Assembly: GCA_950295325.1 (NCBI GenBank)
Contig: OX485805.1
Span: 16,977,501 to 17,041,500 of the forward strand
Direction: 5' to 3'
DNA length: 64,000 bases
DNA from: Polytrichum commune
Lineage: Eukaryota; Streptophyta; Polytrichopsida; Polytrichales; Polytrichaceae
Shown here: positions 12,237 through 24,986 of the stretch, in pieces
Layout: each line of letters starts with the position of its first letter
Numbering within the stretch: position 1 is the stretch's first letter
Notes under the pieces: model-generated
Database searches by the model: none
Told to the model about the DNA's origin: nothing
What the model saw: only the letters and a program-made list of their open reading frames with translations
Translations under genes and position numbers: made by a program

Positions 12237-12870
12237 AAGTAAACTCGACTAAGTCCAACTCCCAAATCATAACAGTTGAGTTCTATCTTAGAATCTTACA
12301 ATAAGATTGTATGGTAAGATTTTCTTATATAATATTATGTAGAGTTTATTATGATAATATATATATATATATATATATTTTTGGAGTAAGCTTTTTGGAA
12401 TGATTCTAGGCCATGATGTTAGGCAAAGAAAGCTTCAATAATCACGTGAGATACTTGACTGCGAGTTTTTTTGAGAAAACACTGAGATCGGCAAAACGGA
12501 AGAGGCCTAAGTCGACAGATGCCGTACGCTTGAGTGGCAAAGGTAAGCGGCACTATACCTTCGAATAAGACTAGGCAATGAAAAAAAAATGCAACGAATT
12601 AAAATTTTTAAAAAAATGTTGCAACCTGCTTAAACATACAGTAGTTACCCTAAGCCATTTCATTTACATTATTCAACATAAATTTACATAAATTTATCAT
12701 TTAAAAAATATTTTTTGCATCATATTCTAATAGCATAACATTCAAGTAACTATTAAGAAATCACATATCTCTCATAAATTTTCAATATAGTAGAAGTGTA
12801 TCGATGGATATGTGAATAGAGTTGAAGCCACCCAAAAACCCAAATTTAAAAAATATGTCGACATTTACTT
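12237..12870. mobile_element. Short TIR element, copy 1 (family 12.2/13.5/46.2 kb)
   Basis: The ends are AAGTAAACTCGAC (12237) and GTCGACATTTACTT (to 12870), imperfect terminal inverted repeats of about 14 bases. Shared internal blocks include a stretch near CTAAGTCCAA and one near CATATCTCTCATAAA. This copy is longer than the others because of a unique middle (12400-12650) and an (AT)n run at 12357-12378. Confidence 0.5.
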
Positions 12871-13525
12871 AAATATGTCATTCAAGTACCAAACTGCACA
12901 CTAAGGTTCAATCTTGAATGAACCCTATAGAAGTCTATTCAAGAACGGAGTTAAGTTTTGACCCATACTATAGACCAGCCCCCAAGGGCGGTTCACAACT
13001 GGGATCCAAGGCCCCAAAGGACCAAAACTAAATTCTAAATTGGGAAATCGTATTTGTTGCAAGCAAAAAATTGGTCCCAACAAGAAGTGCAAATTAAGTT
13101 GTGAGTCCAAAATCTCTCAAATTAAACTGTAAGGTAATGTTTACGTGGCTGCATGGTTTATAAAGAAACTCATGTTGGGCCAAATTCAATAAATTGCTTC
13201 CGGTGTTCTTTGGAAAGCTTGGATACAATCTTGGGTTCAAAGGTAACATGCGTGTTTTCTAAACCTCATAGATCTTTGGTTGCATGCCGTAGTACAAATC
13301 CACCCTAAAGTGGTTCCACCTAGCACATACATTTCCATCTCTTAGAAATACTTGCATTAAGCCAATGAACATGAGATCATGCATCAATCATGCACATTTC
13401 ATTCGCAGTTATTGAGTTGCACATGATTTCAAAACCTTTGGAAGTGGTAATAACATCTTATGCATATATTAAGGATGAATCATGCAACAATGTTAATAAT
13501 AAATGAGTGAGTACATCTAACATAT

Positions 13526-13902
13526 AAGTAAAACTAGACTTAGTCCAAGTCCATAATTAGAACATGTTGAATTCTATTGCAGGATCCTCCAATAGAATTT
13601 TATGGTAGAATCCTACGACAGAATATGCAGATTTGATTATGATAATATCATAGAATTTTTTTCATTATATTTTCATTATATTTTCATTACATATCATATG
13701 ATTATATACATTTAGCATCAAACTAAGATATAATTTGATTTTCCTCATCATATGTTATTATCAAATGATGCAAGTTTTCAGTGAAGATTCACATATCTCT
13801 CATAAAATTTATGTATATTAGACATGTATTCACGGATCCGCCAGTAGAATTGAAGCAACCCAAAAAAAAACCCGTATTTTGAGAGCATGTCCAAATTTAC
13901 TT
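13526..13902. mobile_element. Short TIR element, copy 2
   Basis: It begins AAGTAAAACTAGACTTAGTC and ends GTCCAAATTTACTT at 13902. It shares AAGTCCATAATTA and TTGAAGCAACC with the copy at 46218-46449 and CACATATCTCTCATAAA with the copy at 12237-12870. It has no open frame of its own. Confidence 0.6.
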
Positions 13903-15074
13903 CAATACAAGTTGTACTCAATGTAGGTGTGATGTAATGGAACATCTTTAGGAAGGGCCAAGAAATCATCTCTGCTCCATTTGGATGAACTTGCCTTGTT
14001 AGTAATCTTTGAAATACATGTCAATGTTCATTTTGTGTCAACCAAAAACTACCAAAACAAGCCAATACATGTATCAAAATAAGTTTCTAATCATAGTTTC
14101 ACCCACCTCATCAAAACATGCAATTTGAAGGTTGACTTTTGTCATAACGTCACCTTGTTGCAATGCAAATCTCTACGGGCATGCAAATAGACCTCATAAG
14201 AATTGTCCCAATGTTAATGTTGTTAGTATTCTCGGGGAGGCAAGATTCAACATTATTATTATTTTTATTTTTATTTTGGGAACACAGGAGGTGCTTGACT
14301 ACCTGGCTAGTTTTCGTCAAGTAGAGAGACAATTTCATGACCGGGAATCAAACTGCCAACCACTCCGTTCGGTTTGGATACCTTTAATTTCCATTATCAT
14401 CCGGTAGTTTAGGGTCATTTCGGACTTCTTATTTTTAACTTTAAGAAGAAAGAAAACACTTGCCCCCTTGCCTAGTTCACCTCAATAAGCATGCATTCAT
14501 TCCAACCACGTTGAGCTTTGACCCTTCGATCTTAGATTAACATAACATTCTTCAATGTGTGTTGAGAGTTCCATTTCACGCAACACATCTCACAATTAAC
14601 CTTTGACCGGTGCAAGGGTGGATATATAATGATCACTTTAAACGGCATCTAAAAACATACTAGCTCATTGGTATTGTTAGTATACAATCAACAAGTTGGA
14701 GGTCACTACACTTGTATCCATTGTAAGGTCGCCTATCTTCTAATAAGCATTTGGGTTCATTGAGATTTTTATATTTTATAAATCACTTGCATCTACATCA
14801 CACAGTTTTTCGTGTGCTCACTCAATGGCATTGGCCTTCATGTGGATTCGTTGAGTGTGAGCAATTCACTTCATAGTCTTTCACACAATACATGTATGTG
14901 TACAATTAAAAATGTAAATAGATTCATAGAGGTCAATGTAGTTAGGAATCGATTGAAAAAAGAAAAGAAAAAGAAAAATTTACGCCTGCACATTGTACCA
15001 GCATGAATGTGAGCCCGTTATCCAAATGCTTAACGCGGTAAAACGTGTTGTAACATGAGGAGTTATGCCTCTTT
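13903..15074. other. Gene-free stretch
   Basis: No gene was recognised. Around 14225-14410 a pyrimidine/ATT-rich run leads into CATGACCGGGAATCAAACTG, which resembles a tRNA T-arm on the minus strand, but the arms do not pair and no tRNA or SINE is called. Confidence 0.35.
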
Positions 15075-15700
15075 TGGGAGGTGGGCTCTATTAGTTAAAA
15101 TTTTTGATCCCATTTGAGGGTGGTGTGACAGTGGTTTGTTTATTGTCAAGTTTCCTTTTGTTAAGTACAAGGTAAGTAAGGTATTTAATGGCATTTTGGT
15201 GTATGTTTTTCATGAGAGTTTTGATGTTTGTCTTTGGGATTTTGAGGGATCTTTGGAAAACGAACCCCCTTATCACTACCCCTCTTACTCCTGCTGTGAT
15301 AGTGATAAGGGGGTTCGTTTTCCAACCTTTGTTTCGTATAGTATTAATTAGTGAGTCGTATTTTGCGTGTTTTTGTGTAAGGGCTTGTTCGGGGAATCTG
15401 TTGTGGCAGTATGTGAATTCAATGAATTGTATTGTGTGTGTGTGTGTGTGAAGGTAATAATGGAGTTGGGGTGTGGTTTGGGGCGCCTAGTATGCAGAGG
15501 ATATCTGGTCTTAGTCTAGCTTGGCACTGACAACTTGTTTGTGGGCATGTACATCCTACTAGCCATTCTGGGAAGGTTTGTTCTTGGTTCATGTTATTGA
15601 AGTTGCCTACGTTTGTTAGAGTGTAGTATCGGGTGTGTTTGTTGGCTTGTAGTGTCTAAGTGATACGGTGTACCGCCTTAATTATTGTGGCGAGCTATTC
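15075..15700 (-). mobile_element. 3' fragment of a non-LTR retrotransposon
   Basis: It follows the 3' end of the retrotransposon at 41930-46975 block by block (GGTTTGTTTATTGTC, ACTCCTGC.GT.ATAGTGAT, CAATGAATTG, GTCTTAGTCT). Like that copy, its plus strand is strongly G/T-rich. No reverse transcriptase part remains, so it is a detached or 5'-truncated tail. Confidence 0.6.
15253..15325. repeat. Perfect 26-bp hairpin inside the retrotransposon fragment
   Basis: 15253-15278 and 15300-15325 are exact reverse complements separated by 21 bases. The related copy near 42180-42240 has a match only to the right arm. Confidence 0.9.
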
Positions 15701-15902
15701 TTAGGCCTTTCAGGTACGGGTGCTCGCACATTGATAGTAAATGGGGCCATGTATCTCTGTCATTTTTGTGGAATCCATTGAATATTGTAGTACACTAGTA
15801 AAATATGAATCGTTGTTAACATAGTTGATATGGCCCTCTCCCTTTGCTCTTTTGGTTCAAGCCAATCCATTGTCCTCACCTCCACCTATCATCGCTCCCT
15901 TG

Positions 15903-16846
15903 TATACCGTACGTTAAGGGCAGCTTCGGCGCTCTCTTGCCGAATAATTATTAAAAGTATAAAAATAATGTTCGTCACCTAGAAATAGTATATTCATATT
16001 TTCGGCAATTTTCTCTTTTAATTTTTAAAATTTAGCTTAAATTCATTTTTCTATTTAAGCTTATATCTTGTACATCTCTCTTGCATTGAATGACAAGTAA
16101 GATGTGAGTGAAGAGTAGAGAATGCTCTGTGCTTTATGCAAGTAGAGTGGAGTTGTGTTTAACAATGCATATGGGATATGCAAACTTTGAGGTGAAGCAC
16201 CGAGTTAGACTTCATTTTTATAACTCGCATAACATTTGCATAGAGTCTTCAAATGACATAAAAGTTTTTGGAGGTGAAAGATTACTTGATTTGTAAACTT
16301 TTCTTAGACCAACAAAATTCCAAAAAAGTTGATCTTCTATGCACAAATGAGCTCCGAAAAACTGTTATGAACGCATTTTAATTTTTTGATCTTTACACAG
16401 CTGCAATGTTTTGTCCATATCTTTTGCATAAAGACTTATTTTGACACAAAACTTATTGAAGGTGGAAGAAGGATTGATTTCTCAACTTTTGTTAGTTGGA
16501 CAAAATTCTATAAAACTTCATCTTCTATGCTCAATTGGACTCCAAAAATTTGTGTACAACACATTTGAAAAGCCTCACCTAGAGTCTTGCTACTTCTTAA
16601 CCCATATTCTTTGTGGACTAATGTAAGTGAGCTTGATTACAAAAGGAGCACCTTCTCTCTTTCAAAATTCACATATGCTTCCACTGTAAGTAAAACTCTA
16701 GTGAGAAGTAAAATTTTCTTACTTTTTGGCAATTTTGAAAAATAATTAATTTTATATTCGGCAAAAAATGCCAATAATATTCCAAAATGTTCGGCGTCTA
16801 TTTTTAGAATTATTTTGTGCCGAAGCTGCCCTTAACGTACGGTATA
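15903..16846. mobile_element. Nonautonomous DNA transposon with perfect 28-bp terminal inverted repeats
   Basis: 15903-15930 (TATACCGTACGTTAAGGGCA onward) is the exact reverse complement of 16819-16846. Inside, weaker inverted similarity continues for about 100 bases on each side. The centre holds two diverged direct copies of about 170 bases, near 16215-16380 and 16410-16580. No transposase is encoded. Because the ends are symmetric (TATA), the target duplication could be TA or TATA. Confidence 0.85.
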
Positions 16847-19023
16847 CTATGATAAATTGGTTGTTTTCATGGAAGCTCTTCCCATTACATGTGCATATTT
16901 CCAAAATGGACTTTGCACACCACTTGAGTTGATATATGGAGAATGAGTGTTTGCTTGACATCCCCAAACAAGTGACAATGAAGTGAGGACCCAATAAGAG
17001 TTTGTCGACATGCATGGCTTTCATTCCTAGAAATGAAGGGCTTGCTTCTTATAGATTGGTTCCCTAATACTATACTCGTGATTGTTACGGTCAGCTACGT
17101 GTAGATTCATCCTATTAGAATTCCTGAGCCCATTTCAATCTCAAAATTGGTCTATCATGAAAACATTTTATTTGAAGATGCTTGGTACAAGATTCACGAT
17201 ACATTAGAAATACATAACCATACGGATGGAGTTTGTAGCGAGTTAGATTGAATCCACTGTAAAAATTGCAACCATCGAAATAGTCTTCATCAATATATGT
17301 GATTGAAATTGTCCAAGGTGATTATTGGTGGGACAATTTTTGCAAACACAATTGGACTACTTTAATGTCAAAAAATTGGATGATGGATTGATGAAATCCA
17401 TCATCCATTATTTTGACATTTTGGGGAAATTTGTAAGATATCAAATGGGGTGAATTTCATCTCATTTCATGCTCATACGAATCTCCCAAGGACCTTGGGG
17501 GTTTAATATGCACATCCCACAGCGAGCACAAAGGACAAACACATTTCATGAATCCCAATGGTAGATGTATGACATTATGTAGTAAAATTTATACTTAAAT
17601 TTGCAGTCTTTTCTCTCAAAAAACAGGTCACTCAAACTGGATACCAAATTTGCACATTAATATAGTCTTTCTAAATTGACAATTAATTGGGCTCCATTTC
17701 TTAATTAGTTCATTTTTTCATTTAAGTGTAAAAAATTATTATCAGCCTTCAAATTTTGTGCCAGTTTCTTTTAAATTAACGTTGTCATTTGTAGGTTATT
17801 GTGTTTAATTGGTCACTTTTGGTGGGTTTTGCATTTACCCTTAAGCATTCAAGAGGGTTGGATTGGGCCTCTACATGCACATTTGAGTGCATATTAGCAC
17901 TACACACTTTCATTTTTAACTATATAATGTCAAAAGTGACCTTATTTTCAATTGACATATTCCTTGAGTGCATGTTTCCAATTAGTTGAATACTTTGATG
18001 TAATTGAGACTTTAAGTTCAAATATGCAGCATGGGGGTCCTTGAATGCAAATACATACATTGTATTTGGATCACCAATGTGAAGTATGAATATATTTTTG
18101 TTTTCTCCTGGGCATATGACAATATGTGATAAGGTCTCAACCTTACAAATATATAAATATGATATTTGGAGGCAAAGGTGATTGATTTTATTGTTGTAGA
18201 AACTAAAACTTGATTTGAGGGGTATATGGCAATGCTTGTAGTCAAGAACAAATGCCTCAAAGACACATGTTGCATTAAGATTTGACACTTATGCTCAAAA
18301 TGAAAAGGACTATGTGACTGTTTAACGAAATATACAGTCTTTACTTGGATTTGACCTCCTGTAACCTTTGCAATCTCAACTCCGATTTTGAAACTTGAGA
18401 TGACAATGTGCGTTATCTGAAAGGGTTATGTAGACAAGACAACTCCCAATCAATCCAACAATCCAAAATTGTATGTGGAATTTTAATTGCCCACAATAAA
18501 GCAACATACCTTATTGGTCCCATACGCTTGGAATCATGTGGAAATCAAACACATTTGAAACCACCAGTGTCAAAACAAAGAGTTCAAATGGCCAATATTT
18601 ATTTAAAAAAGAACCTAGGTCGGTTTCCTAACACCTACCGAGGGGGTGATAATAAAAATTGATTGCCTAAAGGTTGGTTGTTGATTCATCCCAACTAAAG
18701 CTCACTAGATTAATTCAAGGTCTCCGACCATAATTTAGGGGTTAGTTTATAGCAATCCATGTGCTCTACAATAATAATTAGCATTTTCACTCTCCTATCC
18801 CCCTATGTAGGTGTTGTGAACATTCACCCAACTCAACCTTGACATGAACCTGATTTAACCATGGGAAGCTTGACTCCAAAATTATCCTTGTTTTTAAGGG
18901 GGTAGAAATGTCCAATTTTAGAGTTGATACAAGACGATATGTTTTCAAGAATTAGAACCTTTGTTAATATACCCTTCACCCACCAAATTCCATTTTGAAA
19001 CCAACGTTTTTGAACGTGTAAAG
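16847..19023. other. Gene-free stretch
   Basis: AT-rich, with a hairpin at 17364-17420. Open frames here are short and unlike known proteins. Confidence 0.35.
17364..17420. repeat. Small hairpin, 26-base arms
   Basis: 17364-17389 pairs with 17395-17420, 23 of 26 positions, across a 5-base loop (GATGA). Confidence 0.85.
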
Positions 19024-19419
19024 TAAGGGCATGTTCATAAGGGGTTCCAAGTCCTAAGTCCCAAGTCACTTGAGGTCAATCTTTTCAATCTTAACAGTTG
19101 AGAGTGTGAAAGTTGGGACTTACCACTTCACATGGGGTCCCAGGTCCCAATAATGACATGGATGCTTACATGACAACACTTTTTGGAGGTGAGGCTTGGG
19201 ACTTGTGTTGAGAGTCAAGTCAAGCAAAAAGCTAGACCCAACTACTCAACACAAGTCTCGCCAATGTTTTTGCATGACACAATCAAGATCCATTTCTAAT
19301 GATAATTAACCACATTTAAATGGGTCCTTGAAGCTCAACAGTTGGGACTTAGCCTTCATGTGGAGACTTGCTAACATGAGTGGGACTTGGGATTTAGGAT
19401 TCCATGTGAACCCGGTCCC
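19024..19419. mobile_element. TAA-flanked MITE, copy at 19 kb
   Basis: The left end GGGCATGTTCATAAGGGGTT and the right end (reverse complement GGGACCGGGTTCACATGGAA) are imperfect terminal inverted repeats extending about 45 bases. The body matches 32110-32508 throughout (TGCTTACATG, GAGAGT.GGGTC, ATCAAGATCCA). No coding capacity is seen. The length and TAA target resemble Tourist/Harbinger-type MITEs. Confidence 0.6.
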
Positions 19420-21120
19420 TTCTCGGAGGAAGAAGTTCGAGCACAAACCAATGTCCAGGGAGAGTTCTATACATAAACAAGTCAAAATCCTAACATTCCC
19501 AAGTCCAACCAGTCACATGTTTTGATCTAGTTTTAGTTCTTCTTTGTTAATTTGAGGTGTATTTCAAAGATTCCTCTAAACTGATCGGTAACTTTCTTGA
19601 GATTTTGAACTCCAACCGGTTACTTCTGAAACTCAACCAGTCCAAGCCCGAGATGACCCTAAACTACCGGAAGACAATGGAAAGAAACCCTAAACCAAAT
19701 GGACCGGTCCGTGATTCAATTCCCAACCGTGAAATCTTATCTCCACTTGACGAAAACTTCGCCACGTGACTGAACGTCTCCTGCATTCCAAAAAAAAATT
19801 ACAAACTCAACCAGATCATCTGTAAGTAGCGGTAGCTTCTCCCCCGTTCATTGGCACGAACGTGTCACCACCATCTTCAAGCAGCACTTTCGACTGGACC
19901 TACAATTAAGTGATCAGGCCGGATATGTGATATGTCAGGACTCAGGGTAGATTTTGTGTCATCAATGCACCTTTTGTCTGGAATCTCTGACACATTCTTC
20001 TTCTATACCACGACTCTTGCAATCGAGTCCGATGAAACCCACCTCCTGATAACATCATACACTTATTAAGCTAAGTATACAACCTCGAAGATTTGACGAC
20101 AATTACTTCGAGCAGCCTTCAATGCGCGAGCCTCACTCAGCTGCTCCCATCAGCATTACGCATCCTTCTGTTCTCGTGTAGTAAATAAAAGAGAAAGTGA
20201 AGTACCCCACTTTTGAAGCAGGCTGCGCAAATAAAGAGAGAGAGAGAGAAAGAGAGAGTGAGAGCAAGGTGCTGGCTCCTGTGGGCATTTCGCTTAAAGG
20301 GAGAACGACAAATCCAGCCGAAACGAGCGTCACTGCAAAAATCTGTTATGGCGATTCGGTTGGATCTACTGCGTATCCAACCGAATCTGATTCTCTTAAA
20401 TTTGAAGAAGGACCGAGTTCAGCTCACTTCGCAACTTAAAACTTACCGGAAGAATTTTCGGAGCCGTTTCCTTACATTGCAAGTGCCACTCCGACGACTG
20501 CTGCAACTTGAAGGTCGGCTGTGCAGTATCTCCTGACTCCTGCAAGTTCTGATTCATCCTCCTTAATGCCGTCCCATCGTACAACAACAACAACAACAAA
20601 TGTGTAGCATAACTTAATGCTACTAGACTCTCTACCTTATCAACTTAAAGCTGCTGAAGAAAAGGGCCACACAGTTTGATGAGGTAAACCAGGTCATAAT
20701 TTTAACGCCCTAAATGCCCAGAAAGTATGTTTTTGCCCTGTTGTTGTTGTTGTTCGGGTAGTTATTTGCGTTCTCTATCTCCTACTACTTGCGTTGCATC
20801 AGCAAAGATTCTGTGATGAAGCATTTGAAGCGTAAATTGGATTGAATTCCAGACCGTATGAATCTTAGGTAGGCAATCATGTTAACGTCGGCGAAAGAAC
20901 AATGCAAATCTAATGTTTGTGATAGATTTGTAGATTGTTCATTGGAGTAAGAGAAATTGTAGGAGACGTAGGTTTCAATTGTCCATGACTCATACACTTG
21001 GAGTGCTTTTTGAATGGACCTTGATATGGTAATGATTGTCAAAAGTGCATGTGTGTCGATTCTTTGAATTAATTTGTGTTGACTACTAGAGTTGTCCGTA
21101 AGGGACGAATCCGTGGGTTT
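19420..21120. other. Gene-free stretch with a G+C-richer island at 19800-20600
   Basis: 19800-20600 is richer in G+C and contains a (GA)n run near 20240 and inverted CAA/TTG triplet runs at about 20583-20599 and 20740-20755. A 63-codon frame beginning ATG at 20348 and rich in Leu/Arg/Gln could be a small exon, but no family was recognised. It may be the leader of a gene or non-coding RNA. Confidence 0.3.
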
Positions 21121-21124
21121 GATG

Positions 21125-21500
21125 CTTCTTCAAGATAACTTTCAAGTAAGAGCTTGTTAGCTCATCATGTATTGGAACCTACTTTGAAAGTTGGGTGAAA
21201 CTTTTGAAACCTTCTTTTTCCACCCCAAAACATTTGAGAGAATTTTATCATATTAAGTGGGGTATGCACATGGGATTTGTTAACCTAAATCCCCGATCGA
21301 TTTATGCAAGGCTACCTTGACCCACCCAACCTAGTAAGACAAACCAGAAAAGCGAATTTTTAATTGCCTGGCAATACTCTTTGTGTATGGTACTTTAAGG
21401 ATTAAAAAAAACTTGGGTGACTTTCTCTCAATCCTCATAGACTCGGGATTCGGGATTAAACCCTTGGTTTCATCTACTTAAACACTTTACGAATTTACGA
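21125..21500. repeat. Dispersed repeat, copy 1 (pair of 39635-40005)
   Basis: Shared blocks in the same order and orientation include TGAAAGTTGGGTGAAA, TTATGCAAGGCT/CTATGCAAGGCT, TTTTTAATTGCC, CTCTTTGTGT and TCATCTACTT. No open frame is conserved. Confidence 0.6.
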
Positions 21501-23039
21501 ATTGAGTATAGAGTGCTCAATAAAGTTTGAGGATGTAGTTCACTCTTTTTAAAACTTTTTTTCTTTTTTCTTTTCAAGATCTCCATTCTTAGATTCGCAT
21601 CTAATCGTGAATTCCTTAAATAAAAGTGTTTGATTAAAAAAAGTTGTTGAAGCAGACCTGCAAACCCTAAGAAATGTGGCCAAATTCTGGGGACTTCCAA
21701 CTCTACTTCCAATTCTGATTGTAGCAATTATAGCATGAACTCCACGAAGTAGGAAAAATTGCATGGAGTTTCACCTAATGGCCTGTGTTGCCAGAAAACA
21801 ACCTCCATCATAATTAGTTCATGTCAACATGGGGTACAAATCAAACATCCATATATGGATAATCAACTACATTTGAGATGAACACAATGCATGTCTATGA
21901 AGCATTTCAATTTGATGTATGAATGTTGCAGCATAAATTCTAAGGATTAGAAGTTTTGATGGTGGAGATTTTGCAAAAAGTCTTAATACCTGTATACATA
22001 CTCTTTAGAGCTCTACGCCCAACTTGTGAAGGTATTATTAGAGTGATCATATGTATTTTGGGTAATTTGCGGATATAAATATGTGCTTCATATATGTCGA
22101 GTTCACTTTTTACTTGAAATTATATGCATACTTGACATGTATAACTTCACCCTGATCAAAGTTCAGAAGAAGAAAGAAAGATAGCGTTTCTTCTTTGAGT
22201 TGGTCTAAGTCTATATGGAATCTAGAAATGGGTATCACGAGAATTAATAGGTCTCCAAAGAGTACTGCCTCCTTTCTAAGGTGAACGCCTTGAACAGGCT
22301 CAGACAAGCCGACGTGCACCTACCTTCTCCAAGGGTAGGCCCCTATGTTCCCATGTGGTTGGTTGAAAATATCCGCTCTACATGAATACCCAAGCTGCTA
22401 TGATTAGGTGTACCATAGGTGGAAAACTACATTCAATAATTGAAGACATTGCAAAGTCTCAAAATAAATTTTACATATAGTTTGGGATGCCAATGTTGTG
22501 AGCATAGGGAATAACAGGAACATAAGGAACATTGGGAACAAAATGTTATGCATATTCCTACATATATTTCTCAATATATAATAAATATTTAGAAAAATAA
22601 ACTTACATAAGCATACATAAACTACATGTGATATTTCAATGACACAAAATTATCTTGTTGGATTTGTGCCAAAAATAATTATTGAATCCAAAAATAAGCT
22701 TTGGACTTATATAATTGTAGAATCTTGGATGAGCATCCCATACATAAGGGCTTCATTGAGTTGGATGACGCATCCCAAACTTATGTATAAAATTGACAAC
22801 CCTCAAAAGAACAAGTCGATAAAGTGGGTCCATTTTTAACAATAACCTTGACTACGTTATTCATGACTATCTCCATCTGCAACTTCATTTCCATTCTCGA
22901 CATCATTTTCCATGCTTGCAATACGTGTCAAGTTGTCTTTGGGAAATTCTATATGTTTTTGGGGGATAGTCATTATCTCTAATTTGGAGCCTTTGCATGG
23001 CTTCCAAGCACAAAGTTAGTATCTATGTATATCCAAACC
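21501..23039. other. Gene-free stretch
   Basis: AT-rich, without a recognised gene or element. 22850-23039 may be decayed flank of the DUF7869-type pseudogene. Confidence 0.35.
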
Positions 23040-24986
23040 AACATGTACGCCAAACAGATTGTCCATTTAAAAGCCTTTTTGATCTTTCAACTTAAATAGG
23101 TGCGGAGTACATTCTAGTCTTTGGCACTTAGATAGTGGTATTCAACCTCAATTTGACATAAATTGGGGCTAGTTGGAACAAAACTAGGGGATGACAATGC
23201 TTTCACCAACCAAATTGGTGTGGGGTGTTGCTCATCTTTTGCACGTACGAGGACCATATAACCTTCATAGCAATTAAAGTCATGTAAAAAATTGAATCCA
23301 GAAGATTGCGAGCAAGGCAATGTAATGCTTATCCACTACAAACTCCTCATAGATGTCTGCATTGTTGAAGAACATGGCATAGGACTCCATGATCGTCACC
23401 CAACTTTGAGGCCAAAATCTTTGTGTCAAAGACAAACATATATCAACTTCGGTGTCAATGAGGCTAAGCGAATGCGATATCGATACGCTATTAATGGTTC
23501 ATGGGTGTCCCGAACACGTCTAATGATGTCCTCCTCACACAATACTTTCTAGTATTCAATGAATCCAGATATACCTTTAATGATTTCCGGTTCATTCCTC
23601 ATGGGGTCTGGTATGCAAGGTTTGGGCTTCCCATCAAGAAACATACATTTGTCATCATTGTCTTGACACCACACAAGCATACCATACTCCGGGGCCCAAT
23701 TAGGTGATGTGCATGGCATGGACACCATCATCCCGCATATAGAAGCGGAGTTATTGAGCTTTGGTATGTCCAACCATGCGGTCCACTTTTTTCATCATTG
23801 GCTACATGAAGGCTTTGAAAGACCGGCACACTGTCCAAATCCATGTATGGTTTCATACGAATGGAATGGTAGGAAAATCATCTTCATGCAACTTCATGCT
23901 CCAACGAACCGAATAACGCATCTATGTTGTCATGCATGTGGCTCACCATTAAAAATACACAAATACCTCTTTGAAGAAAAAACAAAAAAGCATCCATGAG
24001 CAAAGACCAAAAACAAAACACGTAATGACACTTGTTGTCTTTAGCACAATTATCAAGTTGCACGTGAAGAGTCGGAGGCAAGGTTTTTGCAAGGATGGGT
24101 TCAACAGGGGGTTTTGGCAATGAAGACATACAAACCTTCTTACTATCAAGTACTACCTCATAGAAGGGTGTCATTCCAAAACCTTTCAAAAGGGCATGAA
24201 AAATGTGCACTAGTGGCTTCTCTAGATCGTGAAGGAGTTTTTCATATAAACTGACAATATGGTTGGCATCAAAATGGTAAAAATCCAAACCTTAATGGGC
24301 ATATTTTACATCTACATGGCCATGTGTGATCATGTGTGCAATAACAAAATATGTGTAAATAACATAGAATTGACATCAAAACAAGGTGCATGGATGACAT
24401 GGACATTTGGCATACACACCCAACACAAATCTCATATCCTTTAAACAAACATGTGGGATTTTCTAAAAACATGTGACAACTACATGTAGCTTCAATAAAT
24501 TGTCTATGACCTTTATTCTGTGTGCATAACAATGGCATACAACCTTGAAATGGTCCATCTTGACAATGATGACTATGAGAACTTCCATGGGCCTCATTAT
24601 GGATAGTGCACAAATCTTGTAGTAATTTTGGCGACGTGCCTCCTAATTGTTCACATGCTCAATGTATCAATGTAAATTTTATGGTGTCTAGTATGGGATT
24701 CAATGCCTATAGGATGTGCGTCTCGAAGATTTTTATACTTCTCACAAGTCATGCACCTAGCGAACTTGTTCCCACATCACTTCAAATATAGACCGCAAAC
24801 TGTTGATTTTATCACACTCAATTTGGAAGGGAAAATAAAAATGAGACCACATACCGTTTTTTTGTCCACTTCGTTGATGGATCGATATGTTCTTCCATGT
24901 TGTGCCCATTGGCATAACCATTTGAACAACTTTCTCCATGACGACAATGTCCTTGTCTTGTAGGACATTGCATTGGGCAGAGGCAC
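23040..24986 (-). pseudogene. Decayed gene with DUF7869-type domain
   Basis: Read on the minus strand across three frames, the conserved order of this family is visible: CGNKFARCMTCEKYKNLR, then a KMDHFK block, LGFYHFDANHIVSLYEKLLH-like sequence, LHVQLDNCAKDNKCHYVFCF and a VSHMHDNIDALFG block, then a C-terminal part with YEGYMVLVRAKDEQHPTP. The QLDNCAKDNK and (G)HTHDDID-type motifs are the hallmark of DUF7869 proteins, which are multicopy in plants and probably mobile-element derived. Stops and frame changes are frequent, so this copy is dead. The longest intact piece is 134 codons (24288-23884). Its 5' part is interrupted by the MITE at 24987-25398. Confidence 0.7.

Noticed and set aside
14320-14375. 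tRNA-like or SINE B-box sequence
   Set aside because: The T-arm does not pair and the A-box-like sequence is on the wrong side.
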